A stretch of 48,840 nt of DNA from an uncultured Sutterellaceae bacterium. GTDB taxonomy: Bacteria > Pseudomonadota > Gammaproteobacteria > Burkholderiales > Burkholderiaceae_F. Position 1 is the stretch's first letter. Every line of letters begins with the position of its first letter. The position numbers and the translations under genes are program-made. The notes under the pieces were generated by a model that saw only the letters and a program-made list of their open reading frames with translations, was not told where the DNA came from and ran no database searches. Positions 1-9,055 of this stretch are shown here, in pieces. The stretch is from contig CADBTW010000090.1 of NCBI GenBank assembly GCA_902797695.1, forward strand, positions 1 through 48,840. The letters are read 5' to 3'.

Positions 1-55
1 AACCCTGTTGACAGCAGGGCCTACGAGACCCGTACGGGCGGTGGTGTGAGAGGAC

Positions 56-74
56 GGCGGAGCAGAGCTCCGCC
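56..74. other. Small inverted repeat downstream of galE
   Basis: An 8-bp perfect stem (GGCGGAGC / GCTCCGCC) with a 3-base loop lies just past the galE stop codon. Read on the minus strand it could end the galU-galE transcript, but no T-run follows, so it may simply be a hairpin. I see nothing else in bases 1-101. Confidence 0.3.
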
Positions 75-101
75 TCCTACTCGATTTTGGGAAAGCCGGA
101 A

Positions 102-1115
102 TCAGGCGGATTTGCCAGCGAGGTGTTGCTCGAAGTTCCAGGAGTCGCGGCACATCTCCTCAAGGCCCCGCTTCGCGGTCCATCCGAGAAGGCTCTTCGC
201 GCGGTCGGCACTCGCGAAGAAGGAGGGGAGGTCGCCCGCACGGCGGTCCATGATCTTATAGGGGATCTCGTGGCCGCAGGCCTTCTCGTAGGCGTGGATG
301 ATGTCGAGGACGCTGGATCCCCTGCCGGTTCCGAGGTTGATCGGGATCTCGCCCTTATGCGTGAGGCAGTAGTTCGCTGCCGCCGCATGCCCTTCCGCGA
401 GGTCCATCACGTGGATGTAGTCGCGGACGCCGGTGCCGTCCCGCGTCGGGTAGTCGCCACCGAACACCCGGACGAAAGGCAGCCTCCCGTGCGCGACGCG
501 GGCGACGTAGGGAACGAGGTTATTCGGAATGCCGTTCGGGTCTTCGCCGATAAGGCCGCTCGGGTGGGCACCGATCGGGTTGAAGTACCGGAGGTTAACG
601 AAGCTCCAGTCGGACTCTGCCTTTGCGAGATCGCGGAGGATCGTCTCGATCTGGATCTTCGTTTCTCCGTATGGACTCGTCGCGTGCGTCACCGGCATCC
701 CCTCGATGTACGGCGAGGGGTTGTGGAGGTCGTAGACCGTGGCGCTTGAGGAGAAGATGAGCCGTCGGCAGCCGGTTTCCCGCATCGCGCGCAACATCGC
801 GAGCGTCCCGCCCACGTTGTTGTCATAGTATTCGAGGGGCTTCGCGACCGATTCGCCGACCGCCTTGAGGCCCGCGAAGTGGATCACGAGGTCGGGCTTG
901 AACGTTGTGAAGCATTCCTTCATCCGGGCTTCGTCCCGGATGTCGCCCTTCATGAAGCCGGGCTTTTTCCCGGTGATCTCCTCGATCGCTCCGACGACCC
1001 GCTCGCTGCTGTTATAGAGGTTGTCGTAGAGCATCACCTCGTTTCCGGCTTCGAGGAGCGCGACCGCCGTGTGTGAACCGATGAAGCCCGTGCCTCCGGT
1101 AAGAAGCGCCTTCAT
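102..1115 (-). CDS. galE: UDP-glucose 4-epimerase
   Basis: Interconverts UDP-glucose and UDP-galactose in the cytoplasm using bound NAD. The protein is 337 residues, normal for GalE. It has the N-terminal Rossmann glycine motif (GGTGFIGSHT, residues 7-16), the SSSATVY segment holding the catalytic Ser, and YGETK with the catalytic Tyr and Lys. It lies 16 bases after galU on the same strand, so the two are probably co-transcribed and together supply UDP-Glc and UDP-Gal for surface glycans. UDP-Gal is also the precursor for the UDP-galactopyranose mutase gene found near 22 kb. The start is an ATG. Identification is firm. Confidence 0.96.
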   Translation of the reverse strand: MKALLTGGTGFIGSHTAVALLEAGNEVMLYDNLYNSSERVVGAIEEITGKKPGFMKGDIRDEARMKECFTTFKPDLVIHFAGLKAVGESVAKPLEYYDNNVGGTLAMLRAMRETGCRRLIFSSSATVYDLHNPSPYIEGMPVTHATSPYGETKIQIETILRDLAKAESDWSFVNLRYFNPIGAHPSGLIGEDPNGIPNNLVPYVARVAHGRLPFVRVFGGDYPTRDGTGVRDYIHVMDLAEGHAAAANYCLTHKGEIPINLGTGRGSSVLDIIHAYEKACGHEIPYKIMDRRAGDLPSFFASADRAKSLLGWTAKRGLEEMCRDSWNFEQHLAGKSA

Positions 1116-1131
1116 TTCCTTTTCCCCTCCC

Positions 1132-1968
1132 TTATTCGACCGAATACCCGGCCTTCCGGGCGTAGTGGACGGTTGCCGTGATGAAGCCCTGCTTTGAGCC
1201 GCAGTCGAAGCGTTCGCCCGCGAACCGGCAGACCCGCATCGGGGTGTCGGAAAGCGACGCCGCCATCGCGTCGGTGAGCTGGATTTCGCCGCCGACCCCT
1301 GGCGTCACCTGCTCGAGCCGTTCGAAGATCAAGGGCTCGAACACGTAGCGCCCGATGACGGCGAGGGTCGAGGGCGCCTTTTCAGGGGTGGGCTTTTCGA
1401 CAAGCCCAGCGACCCGCTCGGGATCAGCCTTGTCGAGGCTCACGATCCCGTACTTGTTCGTCTTCTCGCGCGGGACTTCCTCGACCGCGATCACGTTCCC
1501 GCCGTTCCGGGATTCGCGCAGCGCGCAGAGTTCGCCGATGCAGGAAACCGGGGCGTCAACGAGGTCATCCGGAAGGATCACGGCGAACGGCGCGTTCCCG
1601 ACGATTGGCTTCGCGCAGAGGACCGCGTGCCCGAGACCGAGCGGCGCCCCCTGGCGCGTGAAGATGAAGTGGACGCCCTTCGGGCAGATGGAACGGACTG
1701 CCGCAAGGAGCTCCTTCTTTCCCTTTTCCTCAAGCTCCGCTTCGAGCGACGGGTTCCAGTCGAAATGGTCCTCGATCGCGCGCTTTGAAGCGCCGGTCAC
1801 GAAGATCATCTCGGTGATCCCGGCCTTCGCGGCTTCCTCGACCGCATACTGGATCAGGGGCTTGTCCACGACGGGAAGCATTTCCTTCGGAACTGCCTTG
1901 GTCGCGGGGAGAAAGCGGGTTCCGAGGCCCGCCACCGGAAATACAGCCTTGCGAATGGGTGTCGTCAT
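1132..1968 (-). CDS. galU: UTP--glucose-1-phosphate uridylyltransferase
   Basis: Makes UDP-glucose from UTP and glucose-1-phosphate, feeding galE directly downstream. The 278-residue length is usual for bacterial GalU. The N-terminus carries the nucleotidyltransferase signature ([20 protein letters not shown], about residues 9-28), followed by the ILPDDLVD metal-binding region and the VEKP and GGEIQLTDA segments typical of GalU. It is the first gene of the galU-galE pair. The upstream 170 bases contain a TAAAAT box on the minus strand at 2030-2035 but no convincing -35 box. Function is well supported. Confidence 0.96.
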   Translation of the reverse strand: MTTPIRKAVFPVAGLGTRFLPATKAVPKEMLPVVDKPLIQYAVEEAAKAGITEMIFVTGASKRAIEDHFDWNPSLEAELEEKGKKELLAAVRSICPKGVHFIFTRQGAPLGLGHAVLCAKPIVGNAPFAVILPDDLVDAPVSCIGELCALRESRNGGNVIAVEEVPREKTNKYGIVSLDKADPERVAGLVEKPTPEKAPSTLAVIGRYVFEPLIFERLEQVTPGVGGEIQLTDAMAASLSDTPMRVCRFAGERFDCGSKQGFITATVHYARKAGYSVE

Positions 1969-2074
1969 TTGTCCGAAAACCTGAAGAAAAGGAATGCTTT
2001 TGCTGCCGTGTTTGATCTGAATCGCGGCTATTTTAAGGAACGATCCCGAAAGAGGAAAGAGCGGATAAGGAAAA

Positions 2075-2110
2075 GGCGGAAAGCTCGGGAGATTCCGGTA
2101 GCTTTCCGCC
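2075..2110 (-). terminator. Rho-independent terminator after M20D amidohydrolase
   Basis: An 11-bp perfect stem (GGCGGAAAGCT / AGCTTTCCGCC) with a 14-base loop. On the minus strand it is followed by TTTTCCTT. It lies 30 bases past the stop of the amidohydrolase gene and upstream of galU. Confidence 0.75.
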
Positions 2111-2139
2111 CGCTGGCGTTTCCCCTATGCCGAGAGGAA

Positions 2140-3240
2140 TCAGCCGAGGTGCCGCAGGGCGTACTTTACGAACACGGCGACACCCATCGGGAGCAGCGTG
2201 TCGTCGAAGGTCATGTTCATCTTGTGGAGGCCCGGGGTGACGCCGACCCCGACCCCGAAGTAGCCGTTCTTGATGGAGGGCTTCGCCATCTTGTAGAAAT
2301 GGAAGTCCTCGCCGCCGCCGCCGCAGGCAGGAGCAAGCTTGTCGGCACCGGCAGTTTCCTTGATGCATTCGGCGAGCTCGGCAGTCACTTCCTCGTCATA
2401 GTTCGCGGCGGGGCAGAGCGTCGCGAACTTGAACTCGACCGTCGCGCCGTAAGCCGCGCAGCAGCCGTTCACGACACGCTTGAACTGCTCGATCATGTCC
2501 TTCATGAGGTCAGTCGTCTGCGCACGGAGGTCGAACCCGAGATGGGCCTTTGCCGGGATGATGTTGAGGGCGCCGTCGTTCGCCTCGAACTGCGTCGCCT
2601 TGATGGACCAGACCTGCTTCGGGTTGAACTGGAGCTGTCCGACCGCGTCGACGATCGAGGTGCCGACCGAGATCACGTTCACGCCGAGGTGCGGGCGGGA
2701 CGCGTGGGAGCTCTTTCCCTCGATATAGATGTCAACCGGGCAGGAAGCCGTGTGGACGACCGCGGGGCAGAGGGTTCCGACCTTGAGGTCCTGGATCGGG
2801 CGGACGTGGGCGCCGACGAGGTAGTCGACATCGTCAAGCACGCCTTCCTTAATCATCACGTTCGCGCCCTGGAGCGTTTCCTCGGCGGGCTGGAAGAGGA
2901 GCTTCAGCTTCCCCTTCCTGATCTTCCCGACAAGGCGGCTCGCGGTTTCGAGCAGCATCGCCGTGTGGCCGTCGTGGCCGCAGGCGTGGATCGCGACAGG
3001 CTTCCCGTCCTTTTCAAACGGAAGGGCGTCCATGTCGGCGCGGAACATGACGACCGGCCCCGGGACCCCGGAGTCGATCTCGCCGATCACGCCGCAGGTG
3101 TTCCCGACGTGCTTCGCGGGAACCCCGATCGCCTTCAGGTGATCGAGCACGAATTCGGACGTCTTCTTCGTTTCAAGGCCGATTTCCGCGAGCGGGTGCA
3201 GCTCCCGGCGGAGCTCGGTCGAGTTGTAGATCTGAGCCAT
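2140..3240 (-). CDS. M20D-family amidohydrolase (hippurate / N-acyl-amino-acid hydrolase-like)
   Basis: A predicted cytoplasmic zinc or manganese hydrolase that removes acyl groups from amino acids or amino-acid conjugates. At 366 residues it is slightly shorter than the usual 380-400. Visible motifs are FRADMDALPF, HACGHDGHTAML (metal-binding Cys and His), QPAEET (catalytic Glu pair) and the C-terminal GGGGEDFHFY, all in family order. The dimerisation domain sits between QPAEET and GGGGEDF. It is flanked by its own terminator and by a 139-base gap upstream, so it is probably transcribed alone. The exact substrate cannot be read from sequence; hippurate, indole-acetyl-amino acids and N-acetyl-amino acids are all known in this family. 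Confidence 0.88.
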   Translation of the reverse strand: MAQIYNSTELRRELHPLAEIGLETKKTSEFVLDHLKAIGVPAKHVGNTCGVIGEIDSGVPGPVVMFRADMDALPFEKDGKPVAIHACGHDGHTAMLLETASRLVGKIRKGKLKLLFQPAEETLQGANVMIKEGVLDDVDYLVGAHVRPIQDLKVGTLCPAVVHTASCPVDIYIEGKSSHASRPHLGVNVISVGTSIVDAVGQLQFNPKQVWSIKATQFEANDGALNIIPAKAHLGFDLRAQTTDLMKDMIEQFKRVVNGCCAAYGATVEFKFATLCPAANYDEEVTAELAECIKETAGADKLAPACGGGGEDFHFYKMAKPSIKNGYFGVGVGVTPGLHKMNMTFDDTLLPMGVAVFVKYALRHLG

Positions 3241-3273
3241 TCGTTCTCCTTAACGCTTGTTCCTTCATTCCCT

Positions 3274-3308
3274 CGGCGGTCTTCCCGATACAAAAGGGAA
3301 GACTGCCG
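3274..3308. other. Inverted repeat between KefB/C-like gene and amidohydrolase
   Basis: A 13-bp stem with one G-T pair (3274-3286 / 3296-3308) lies between two minus-strand genes, 34 bases upstream of the amidohydrolase start. There is no T-run on either side. It could be a weak terminator for the transporter gene, a 5'-leader hairpin or a protein site. Confidence 0.35.
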
Positions 3309-3379
3309 AATGGAATGGAATGTTACTCCTCCCAAATAACTAGGGAAAACAGCTTATAAGGAGAACGAGACCGTTTTGG

Positions 3380-5791
3380 CTATTCCTTTTTCTGCCTTTG
3401 GGATTCGTCTGGAAGGGACCCTTCCCTTCCGTTCCCGTAAAGCTTGAAGTATTCATTCACCGGAAGGTCGTCCGGCGAAGGGGGCGGCGCGGATTCGGCC
3501 TCGCGCTCGATCGCTGCGAGCGCCTCTTCCCGGGCTCTTGCCGACTCGGTGCCGGCAGAAGGCTGAACCGGGGCTTTTTCGCTTACGGTTCGGGTTCCGC
3601 AATCAGGGACTTCCTTCTCTTCAGGTTTTGCGGCCGAATGCTCTTCCGCGGCACCGGTCGCGGGTTCTTCCGCTTTTTCCTTTTTATCCCTTATCGGGGG
3701 CCAGGCCGCGAAGGCGTCTTCCCGCATGGACCGGTTCTTGGCGTTCTGCTTTTCGTCCAGCCCCTTTTCCTCAGGCTTTCTGGCTTCATCCTGCTTCTTT
3801 TCCTTTGCGGCGCCCGGGTTCTCGCCAACCTCGAGCGGCGACCGCTCTTTTTCCCCTTCGGCCTTCATGTGGAGCGAGCGCGACCGCACGGTTGCTAGCC
3901 GCTCCCGCCTGAAGGTCCGGATCTCCTGCATCACGGCGTCAAGCGTTTCGTCGTTCGTCCGGAAGGCGGCGATCGAGGCTTCGCTTCCGCTCCCCGCCTT
4001 TACCATTTCCTCAAGCGTCCGGATCGAGAAGCGTCTGAAAATGTCGCCGACTTCGCGCGCTTCGTAAGGCGAAAGGACGCCGAGCCGCACGAGGCAGGAC
4101 CGCGCCGCGCGGATCGCCGGGTCGAAGCTCCCGATATAGGGTTCGACCGGCTTCGTGAGGAGGGACACCTGTTTCTCCACCTGCCCGATCTCTGTGATGA
4201 TGTGGAGGTTCGGAAAGGCTTCGTGGGCGATGTCCGCGATCCTCTCGGCGGAATCGCTCCTGCCGACCGAGACGACGAGGATCTTCGCCTCGTCCGCCCC
4301 TGCCGCCTTGAGGAGCGCGAGTTGCTCCGCGTTCCCGTAGTAGACCTTGGTGCCGAAGAGCTTCGCCTGGCGGATTCGCTCCGGGTCGTTGTCGATGATG
4401 GTCGGCTGAATCCCCATCGCGAGAAGCATCCGGGCGACGATCGCGCCGAAGTCGCCGTACCCCGCGATGATGACGGAGAGGTTCGGCGCTTCGGCGAGCG
4501 CCTGGCGGTCGTCTTCCGGCTCCTTATTAAGCGTCCTGAGCCGCGCCTGCAGCCACTTCTCTGCAATTCCCATCAGGATCGGGGTTGTGCCCATCGAGCA
4601 CGCGACCGCGACCGTGAGGATCGCGGACCAGTCCGCGGGAAGGACTCCCTGGCTCCTCGCGAGCGAAAAGACGACGAATGCGAATTCGCCGCCCTGGGAG
4701 AGCGACACCGCGAACTTCAGCTTGTTCGCGAATCCTTTCAGCCGCATCACGAATCCGAGGAGCACGAGCATCCCGGTCTTGAGGACGAGAAGGAGGCCGA
4801 GGACCGCGAGGACGGTGAGCGGCTGGCTCAGCACGAGCTTCATGTCGATGCTCATCCCGACCGTGACGAAGAAGAGGCCAAGGAGGAGCTGCTTGATCCC
4901 GGAGAGCTCCGCCTCGAGCTGGTGCCGGAAGCCGGAGCTGCCGAGGAGCAGGCCGCCGATGAAGCCGCCCATCGCGGAGGAGAGCCCCGCCGCCTGCATC
5001 ACCCAGGCGGACGCCACCGTGATGAGGAGCGCGAAGGCGGAAAGCATTTCCTTCGCGCCGCTCTGGATCGTGAACCGGAGGAACGGCACCGTGAAGAAGC
5101 GCCCGACGCCCACCATGAGGAAGAGGGCGATCACGGAGCGGATGAGGGTGTCCGCCGCGTGCGGGCTCGCGTCGCCGGTCCCAGAGGCGGCCGAGCCGGC
5201 GGTGAGCGCGAGCACCGGGATCACGGCGATCAGCGGGATCGACGCGAGGTCCTGAAAGAGGAGGATCGAGAAAGCCTTCTGGCCGACAGGCTGCGCCATG
5301 AGGCCGCGGTTCGTGAGCTCCTGCACGGCGACCGCGGTCGAGCTCATCGCGAGCGCGAACCCGGCGAGGATCGCGGACTGCACGGGAAGCCCCGCGTAGG
5401 TGAGGAGGACGGCGAACGGCGCCGCGCAGAGCACCATCTGAAGCGGCCCCCCCGCGAACACCGGGACCTTCATTTCCCAAAGCCGCTTCGGGTCGAGTTC
5501 GAGACCGATCAGGAACATCATGAGCACGATCCCGAACTCGGCGAAGTTCATGATGGTTTCGACCGCCTGCACGAGCCCGAGCCCGAACGGTCCCACCGCG
5601 ATCCCGGCGACGAGGTACCCCACCATCGTCCCGAGCCCGATGCGGGACATCACGGGGACGAAGATCACCGCGGCTACGAGCGCGAAGGCGACGCCCGCCT
5701 CGATCGAGTCGGTCGGCGGGAGGAGAGCCGAGGCCTGGGAGAGGAAAACGCTCCAGAATTCGAGGAGCTTTGTCCAGACAAGCTCAATCAT
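3380..5791 (-). CDS. KefB/KefC-like monovalent cation:proton antiporter with RCK domain
   Basis: Inner-membrane K+/H+ antiporter of the CPA2 family. Residues about 20-420 form the Na+/H+-exchanger fold with around 12-13 hydrophobic segments. Residues about 440-560 form a TrkA-N/RCK nucleotide-binding domain (IIAGYGDFGAIVARML is the Rossmann glycine loop). The overall order matches KefB/KefC. The last 150 or so residues are unusual: highly charged, Glu/Lys/Ala/Pro-rich and probably disordered, making the protein 803 residues against about 600-620 for E. coli KefB/C. The upstream oxidoreductase overlaps its start by 8 bases, as expected for a KefF-KefC pair, supporting glutathione-adduct-gated K+ efflux. 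Whether it is KefB or KefC in type is not resolved. Confidence 0.88.
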   Translation of the reverse strand: MIELVWTKLLEFWSVFLSQASALLPPTDSIEAGVAFALVAAVIFVPVMSRIGLGTMVGYLVAGIAVGPFGLGLVQAVETIMNFAEFGIVLMMFLIGLELDPKRLWEMKVPVFAGGPLQMVLCAAPFAVLLTYAGLPVQSAILAGFALAMSSTAVAVQELTNRGLMAQPVGQKAFSILLFQDLASIPLIAVIPVLALTAGSAASGTGDASPHAADTLIRSVIALFLMVGVGRFFTVPFLRFTIQSGAKEMLSAFALLITVASAWVMQAAGLSSAMGGFIGGLLLGSSGFRHQLEAELSGIKQLLLGLFFVTVGMSIDMKLVLSQPLTVLAVLGLLLVLKTGMLVLLGFVMRLKGFANKLKFAVSLSQGGEFAFVVFSLARSQGVLPADWSAILTVAVACSMGTTPILMGIAEKWLQARLRTLNKEPEDDRQALAEAPNLSVIIAGYGDFGAIVARMLLAMGIQPTIIDNDPERIRQAKLFGTKVYYGNAEQLALLKAAGADEAKILVVSVGRSDSAERIADIAHEAFPNLHIITEIGQVEKQVSLLTKPVEPYIGSFDPAIRAARSCLVRLGVLSPYEAREVGDIFRRFSIRTLEEMVKAGSGSEASIAAFRTNDETLDAVMQEIRTFRRERLATVRSRSLHMKAEGEKERSPLEVGENPGAAKEKKQDEARKPEEKGLDEKQNAKNRSMREDAFAAWPPIRDKKEKAEEPATGAAEEHSAAKPEEKEVPDCGTRTVSEKAPVQPSAGTESARAREEALAAIEREAESAPPPSPDDLPVNEYFKLYGNGREGSLPDESQRQKKE

Positions 5792-6314
5792 GGTAGGACT
5801 CCCAGTCCGCGATCCGGTTCGCGAGCCGCTCGATCAGGTCGGAAAAGCCTTCCGCCGTGAGGGATTTCCGCGTGTCGACGATTTCAGGATCGAGCCACTT
5901 CGCGCCGCAGAAGGTCCACATGCGTTTCAGGGGCGCTTCCACTTCCGATATCTCGACCTCTCCCGGGAACTCCCCCTCGCGGTACCCGGTGCCGAGAGAC
6001 GGGAGCCAGAGAACGCCTTTCCCCTTCACCGCGGTTCCGTTTTCACCGTAGGCATACCCGTACGCGAGCACCTCGTCGAACCACTGTTTCAGGAGCGCCG
6101 GGACGCTGTACCAGAAGACCGGGTGAGCGACGATGATGAGGGACGAGCGCGAAATCGCCTCGCGCTCGGCGAGAAGATCGATCGAACCGTCCGGGTACAT
6201 GTCGTAGAGCGCCCGGAGGTCCATCTGCGGGAACTGCTGCTTCAGGCCCTTGAGAAGCGGGATGGTGATGACAGAAAAGCGCGGGTAGGGGTGCGCGAGC
6301 AGTGCCGTGATCAT
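5784..6314 (-). CDS. KefF/KefG-like NAD(P)H oxidoreductase, ancillary subunit of the K+ efflux system
   Basis: Flavodoxin-fold quinone reductase family protein, expected to bind FMN and activate the adjacent antiporter. Motifs are the N-terminal AHPYPRFS flavin phosphate loop and the AHPVFWYSVPALLKQWFDEV segment characteristic of KefF, KefG and MdaB-type enzymes, followed by LPSLGTGY. I chose the ATG at 6314 because it starts exactly where family members start; the frame extends upstream to a GTG at 6383, which would add 23 unlikely residues. That gives 176 residues, close to E. coli KefF. It overlaps the antiporter gene by 8 bases, implying translational coupling. Confidence 0.85.
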   Translation of the reverse strand: MITALLAHPYPRFSVITIPLLKGLKQQFPQMDLRALYDMYPDGSIDLLAEREAISRSSLIIVAHPVFWYSVPALLKQWFDEVLAYGYAYGENGTAVKGKGVLWLPSLGTGYREGEFPGEVEISEVEAPLKRMWTFCGAKWLDPEIVDTRKSLTAEGFSDLIERLANRIADWESYHD

Positions 6315-6514
6315 GTGTGGAGGGAGAAGATTGGAGTTCCTAGAAAGGGAACGGGCGCTCAGGGGGCTTTCCTTTTGCTTCACATTCTTCCGATTCTAAG
6401 GAATGCTGAGGGAGATGAAGCGGCAGGAGTCCGGGGAATTTGCCTTTTTCAGCAAAAGCCGAAGCGGAAGCACGGTTTCGCCTTCCGACCTGATGCCGAG
6501 GTTCCTTCCAACTT

Positions 6515-6520
6515 TATAAT
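6515..6520 (+). promoter_or_regulatory. Possible -10 box (TATAAT) for the orphan glycosidase-like gene
   Basis: A consensus TATAAT lies 85 bases before the ATG at 6605 in a 290-base divergent region (6315-6604). The -35 position is poor (GATGCC), so support is weak. The rest of the region shows no gene. Confidence 0.35.
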
Positions 6521-6604
6521 CGGGGCCGCTTCAGGGCCCCTGAATCGGGCTTCGGTGAGACTGGCAAGAGAGTTTTCGCGAACGAAATACGTTGCGGAGG
6601 GGAA

Positions 6605-7771
6605 ATGGAAGGGGAAAAAACTTTCGGGCAGGGCGTCCCGTACGCCGATCTTCTCATCCTCTTCGATCCCGAGGACGACGGAAGCGTCCGGGACGCGGGC
6701 GAATGGGCTAAGGCCGCGAAGCAGCTCGGGTGCCTCATGCAGTGCGCGGATGCTGCAGCGCTTTCAGACGCCGCGCTTTCCGGATCAAGGCTCCATGCTG
6801 CGGGCTTCGAAACGGACGCCCTGGTGCTGTCCGGAATCCGGGGTTATTCCGCGGCAGTCCTCGACCTTCTCCTCAACTTCGTTCTTTTCGGGGGATCGAT
6901 TGCGGCGTCCGGCCCCGTGCTTTCAGGATCGTCCGCCATTACGGAAGCGGGCGACCGTTCCGCGATCTCGATTCGGAGTGAGATCGCCCGAGTTGAGAAC
7001 TACACAAGCCGCGCGGAACCCTGGGACGAAATCAATTCGGAACTGCTCCGGAAGGGCATCGCCTCTCTCAGGACTCGCCGCCCGGACTTCACGGAAGGCG
7101 GAATCCTCGTCACATCAGCCTCGGTCGGGCGCGAGGACGGCCGGGACACTTGGGAGCTCGCGGTCGAGACTTCGGAAGCGACTGCCGGAAGCCTCAGGAT
7201 CCCGGAACCTGCCCGTGAAATCACCCTTGTTCCTGAAGACGCCGATCCGATTGCTATCGGGTCTGCCGCAGGACCCCTGATTCAGGTGACGGCGCTGAAA
7301 GAGACCACGGCCCGTATCCGGATCGAGTCCGCCGCCGCCCCGAAGCGACTCGCGGCGACAAGTGCGTCAGGCTGGTTCGTGAAGGGCGGGAAGTCGGCCC
7401 CGGCTCCGCTTGTTACGCCTGACGACTGGATGAAGTCCGCGTCCGACGGCCCGCTTCTCTATAGCTTCGCTCCCTCGTTGCCAGACCTTCCACCAGTTCC
7501 GGAAGGGGGTTCTCTCCTCCTAGACCTCGGGAACTCCGCCGGTACCGTTGCCCTTTCCTTCAACGGCCGCCTCGTTCCGCCGTCGCTAGGCGGTGACGGG
7601 ACCATGTTCCCCATCCCGAAGGCTCTCGTCGAGCCCGAGAACGAGATCCTCGTCGCCGTTAAGGGGAATCCGGAGGAATCCGAGTCGGAAGACGGCACCG
7701 TGGGGCTCTTCTCGGTTCCCGACTGGGTGACGATCGAGGCGGGGCCGCTCGCCGGCTTCTCGATCGGCTGA
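6605..7771 (+). CDS. Orphan protein resembling the non-catalytic C-terminal half of a glycoside hydrolase
   Basis: 388 residues, no signal peptide, no recognised catalytic domain. Residues about 75-105 (ALVLSGIRGYSAAVLDLLLN, then FVLFGGSIAASGPV) resemble the glutamine-amidotransferase-like fold found after the catalytic barrel in several large glycosidases. The last 90 residues look like a beta-sandwich sugar-binding module: LLLDLGNSAGTVALSFNGR, then FPIPKALVEPENEILVAVKG, ending in VTIEAG. The start has a good ribosome-binding site (GGAGGGG). No partner glycosidase lies nearby. It could be a decayed glycosidase, a carbohydrate sensor or a stand-alone binding protein. Family assignment is by eye and tentative; that the ORF is coding is likely. 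Confidence 0.6.
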   Translation: MEGEKTFGQGVPYADLLILFDPEDDGSVRDAGEWAKAAKQLGCLMQCADAAALSDAALSGSRLHAAGFETDALVLSGIRGYSAAVLDLLLNFVLFGGSIAASGPVLSGSSAITEAGDRSAISIRSEIARVENYTSRAEPWDEINSELLRKGIASLRTRRPDFTEGGILVTSASVGREDGRDTWELAVETSEATAGSLRIPEPAREITLVPEDADPIAIGSAAGPLIQVTALKETTARIRIESAAAPKRLAATSASGWFVKGGKSAPAPLVTPDDWMKSASDGPLLYSFAPSLPDLPPVPEGGSLLLDLGNSAGTVALSFNGRLVPPSLGGDGTMFPIPKALVEPENEILVAVKGNPEESESEDGTVGLFSVPDWVTIEAGPLAGFSIG

Positions 7772-7908
7772 CGTCCCTTTGCGCATTGCTTCACCCGCCT
7801 AGAGCATGGACTGGATGAACTTCCAGAGGAATCGCCCGGGCGTCGGCTTTTCCCCTCCCCACGTAGAATGGGCAGGTTGATGCAGTTTTTTCGGCGAGGA
7901 GGCCGCGG

Positions 7909-9027
7909 ATGGAGAGTACCGAGCTTGGCGTTCTGATCGTTTTCGCGGCGATCGCCGCAACGGCTCTCCTTCTCCTTGCCCTCCGTTCCCGGAAACGGAA
8001 GGCGGAGGCCGAACGGAAGGCGCGCACGGTCAAGGCGAACCGCGTCCGGGTGCCGTCACGGGCCCAGGCACTGGCCCCAGGGAAAAAGGAACGCCCGAAG
8101 CAGCCGGCAGTGAGAGGCCCTTTCGGCCCCGCCGCTGTGATCATCGGGGTTCGGAACGAAGCCGTTTTTTCGCCTCTCTTCACCTGCCAGCCGATGAGGC
8201 TCTCCCTTCTCGCCCGCGTTCCGATTGAAGGGAAGACACCGGATTTCCGGATTCCCTATGCGTGGCAGGTGGCGCGGGGGAGCGGGATCGGCGAGCGGCC
8301 GCAGGACTGTGGCAAGGGCCTCGTCGAGCTTTCCTTCCCGCCTGAAGTCCCGGGGCAGAAGATGCCGGGACCTGATTCCAGCCTCGCCGCGGCTCTCTGG
8401 GACCGGAACGGGCGGGAGCTCCTCAGCAGTGCCTTGGCGCCTGAAGAAGGTAAAGGGATCCTCGGCGCCCTTCCGTTCGTGAAGAAGCTCCTTTTCACTG
8501 ACAGGCTCCTTCCTGCCCTTAAGCGAGTGTGCGTCGAGGAAGCCCAGCGTTTCAGCGAGATTGTCGGGAAAACGCCAGGAATCGATCCGAAGTGGAAGGA
8601 AAAGGCGGAGGCCTTTCTTTCCCTCGCGCGCGAAGGACGGGCTCCGGATCCGGACGACGTGCGGAGCCAGCTCCCCGCTGACGACGAAGCGCTTCCGCCG
8701 AAGCTCCGGCTCTCCTTCCTCAGGGTCGCCGCCCCCTTTCTCATCGCGTCCGGCGTCCCTTGGGAAGAAGCGGTCTCGGTTCTCTCCCGCATGGTGGAAG
8801 CATGGGACGCGGCGGGCGGGAAAACCATCGGCATGAAGCCCCTCGGCACGTTCCTCACCCGGGTCGCGGCCTTCAACGGCCACCTTCCTCGGTTCGCGGC
8901 GGAAGTGGATTCTGACGGCCGCGTCACGCAGTTCTATGCACTGGAGGAAACGGACGTGACCGGCTTTCCGCGGCCGATAGAATATCAGTCGAAGAAGGCG
9001 GGAAGCGTGGAGCGGAACCCCGCCTGA
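7909..9027 (+). CDS. Membrane-anchored protein of unknown function
   Basis: 372 residues that I do not recognise. Residues about 6-26 are one hydrophobic segment (VLIVFAAIAATALLLLALRS) followed at once by a strongly basic stretch, which suggests an N-terminal anchor with the rest in the cytoplasm. The remainder is a soluble mixture of helix and turn with no familiar motif. A GGAGG sits just before the ATG, and a TAGAAT box lies at 7864-7869. It ends 28 bases before the helicase gene, so the two may be co-transcribed. Codon use looks like that of its neighbours. Confidence 0.7.
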   Translation: MESTELGVLIVFAAIAATALLLLALRSRKRKAEAERKARTVKANRVRVPSRAQALAPGKKERPKQPAVRGPFGPAAVIIGVRNEAVFSPLFTCQPMRLSLLARVPIEGKTPDFRIPYAWQVARGSGIGERPQDCGKGLVELSFPPEVPGQKMPGPDSSLAAALWDRNGRELLSSALAPEEGKGILGALPFVKKLLFTDRLLPALKRVCVEEAQRFSEIVGKTPGIDPKWKEKAEAFLSLAREGRAPDPDDVRSQLPADDEALPPKLRLSFLRVAAPFLIASGVPWEEAVSVLSRMVEAWDAAGGKTIGMKPLGTFLTRVAAFNGHLPRFAAEVDSDGRVTQFYALEETDVTGFPRPIEYQSKKAGSVERNPA

Positions 9028-9055
9028 CGAACACTTTCGAAAAAGGGGAAAGAGG

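Noticed and set aside
4202-5860. A 552-residue plus-strand frame opposite the K+ efflux gene.
   Set aside because: Arg/Glu/His-rich mirror frame; the minus-strand protein has full family motifs.
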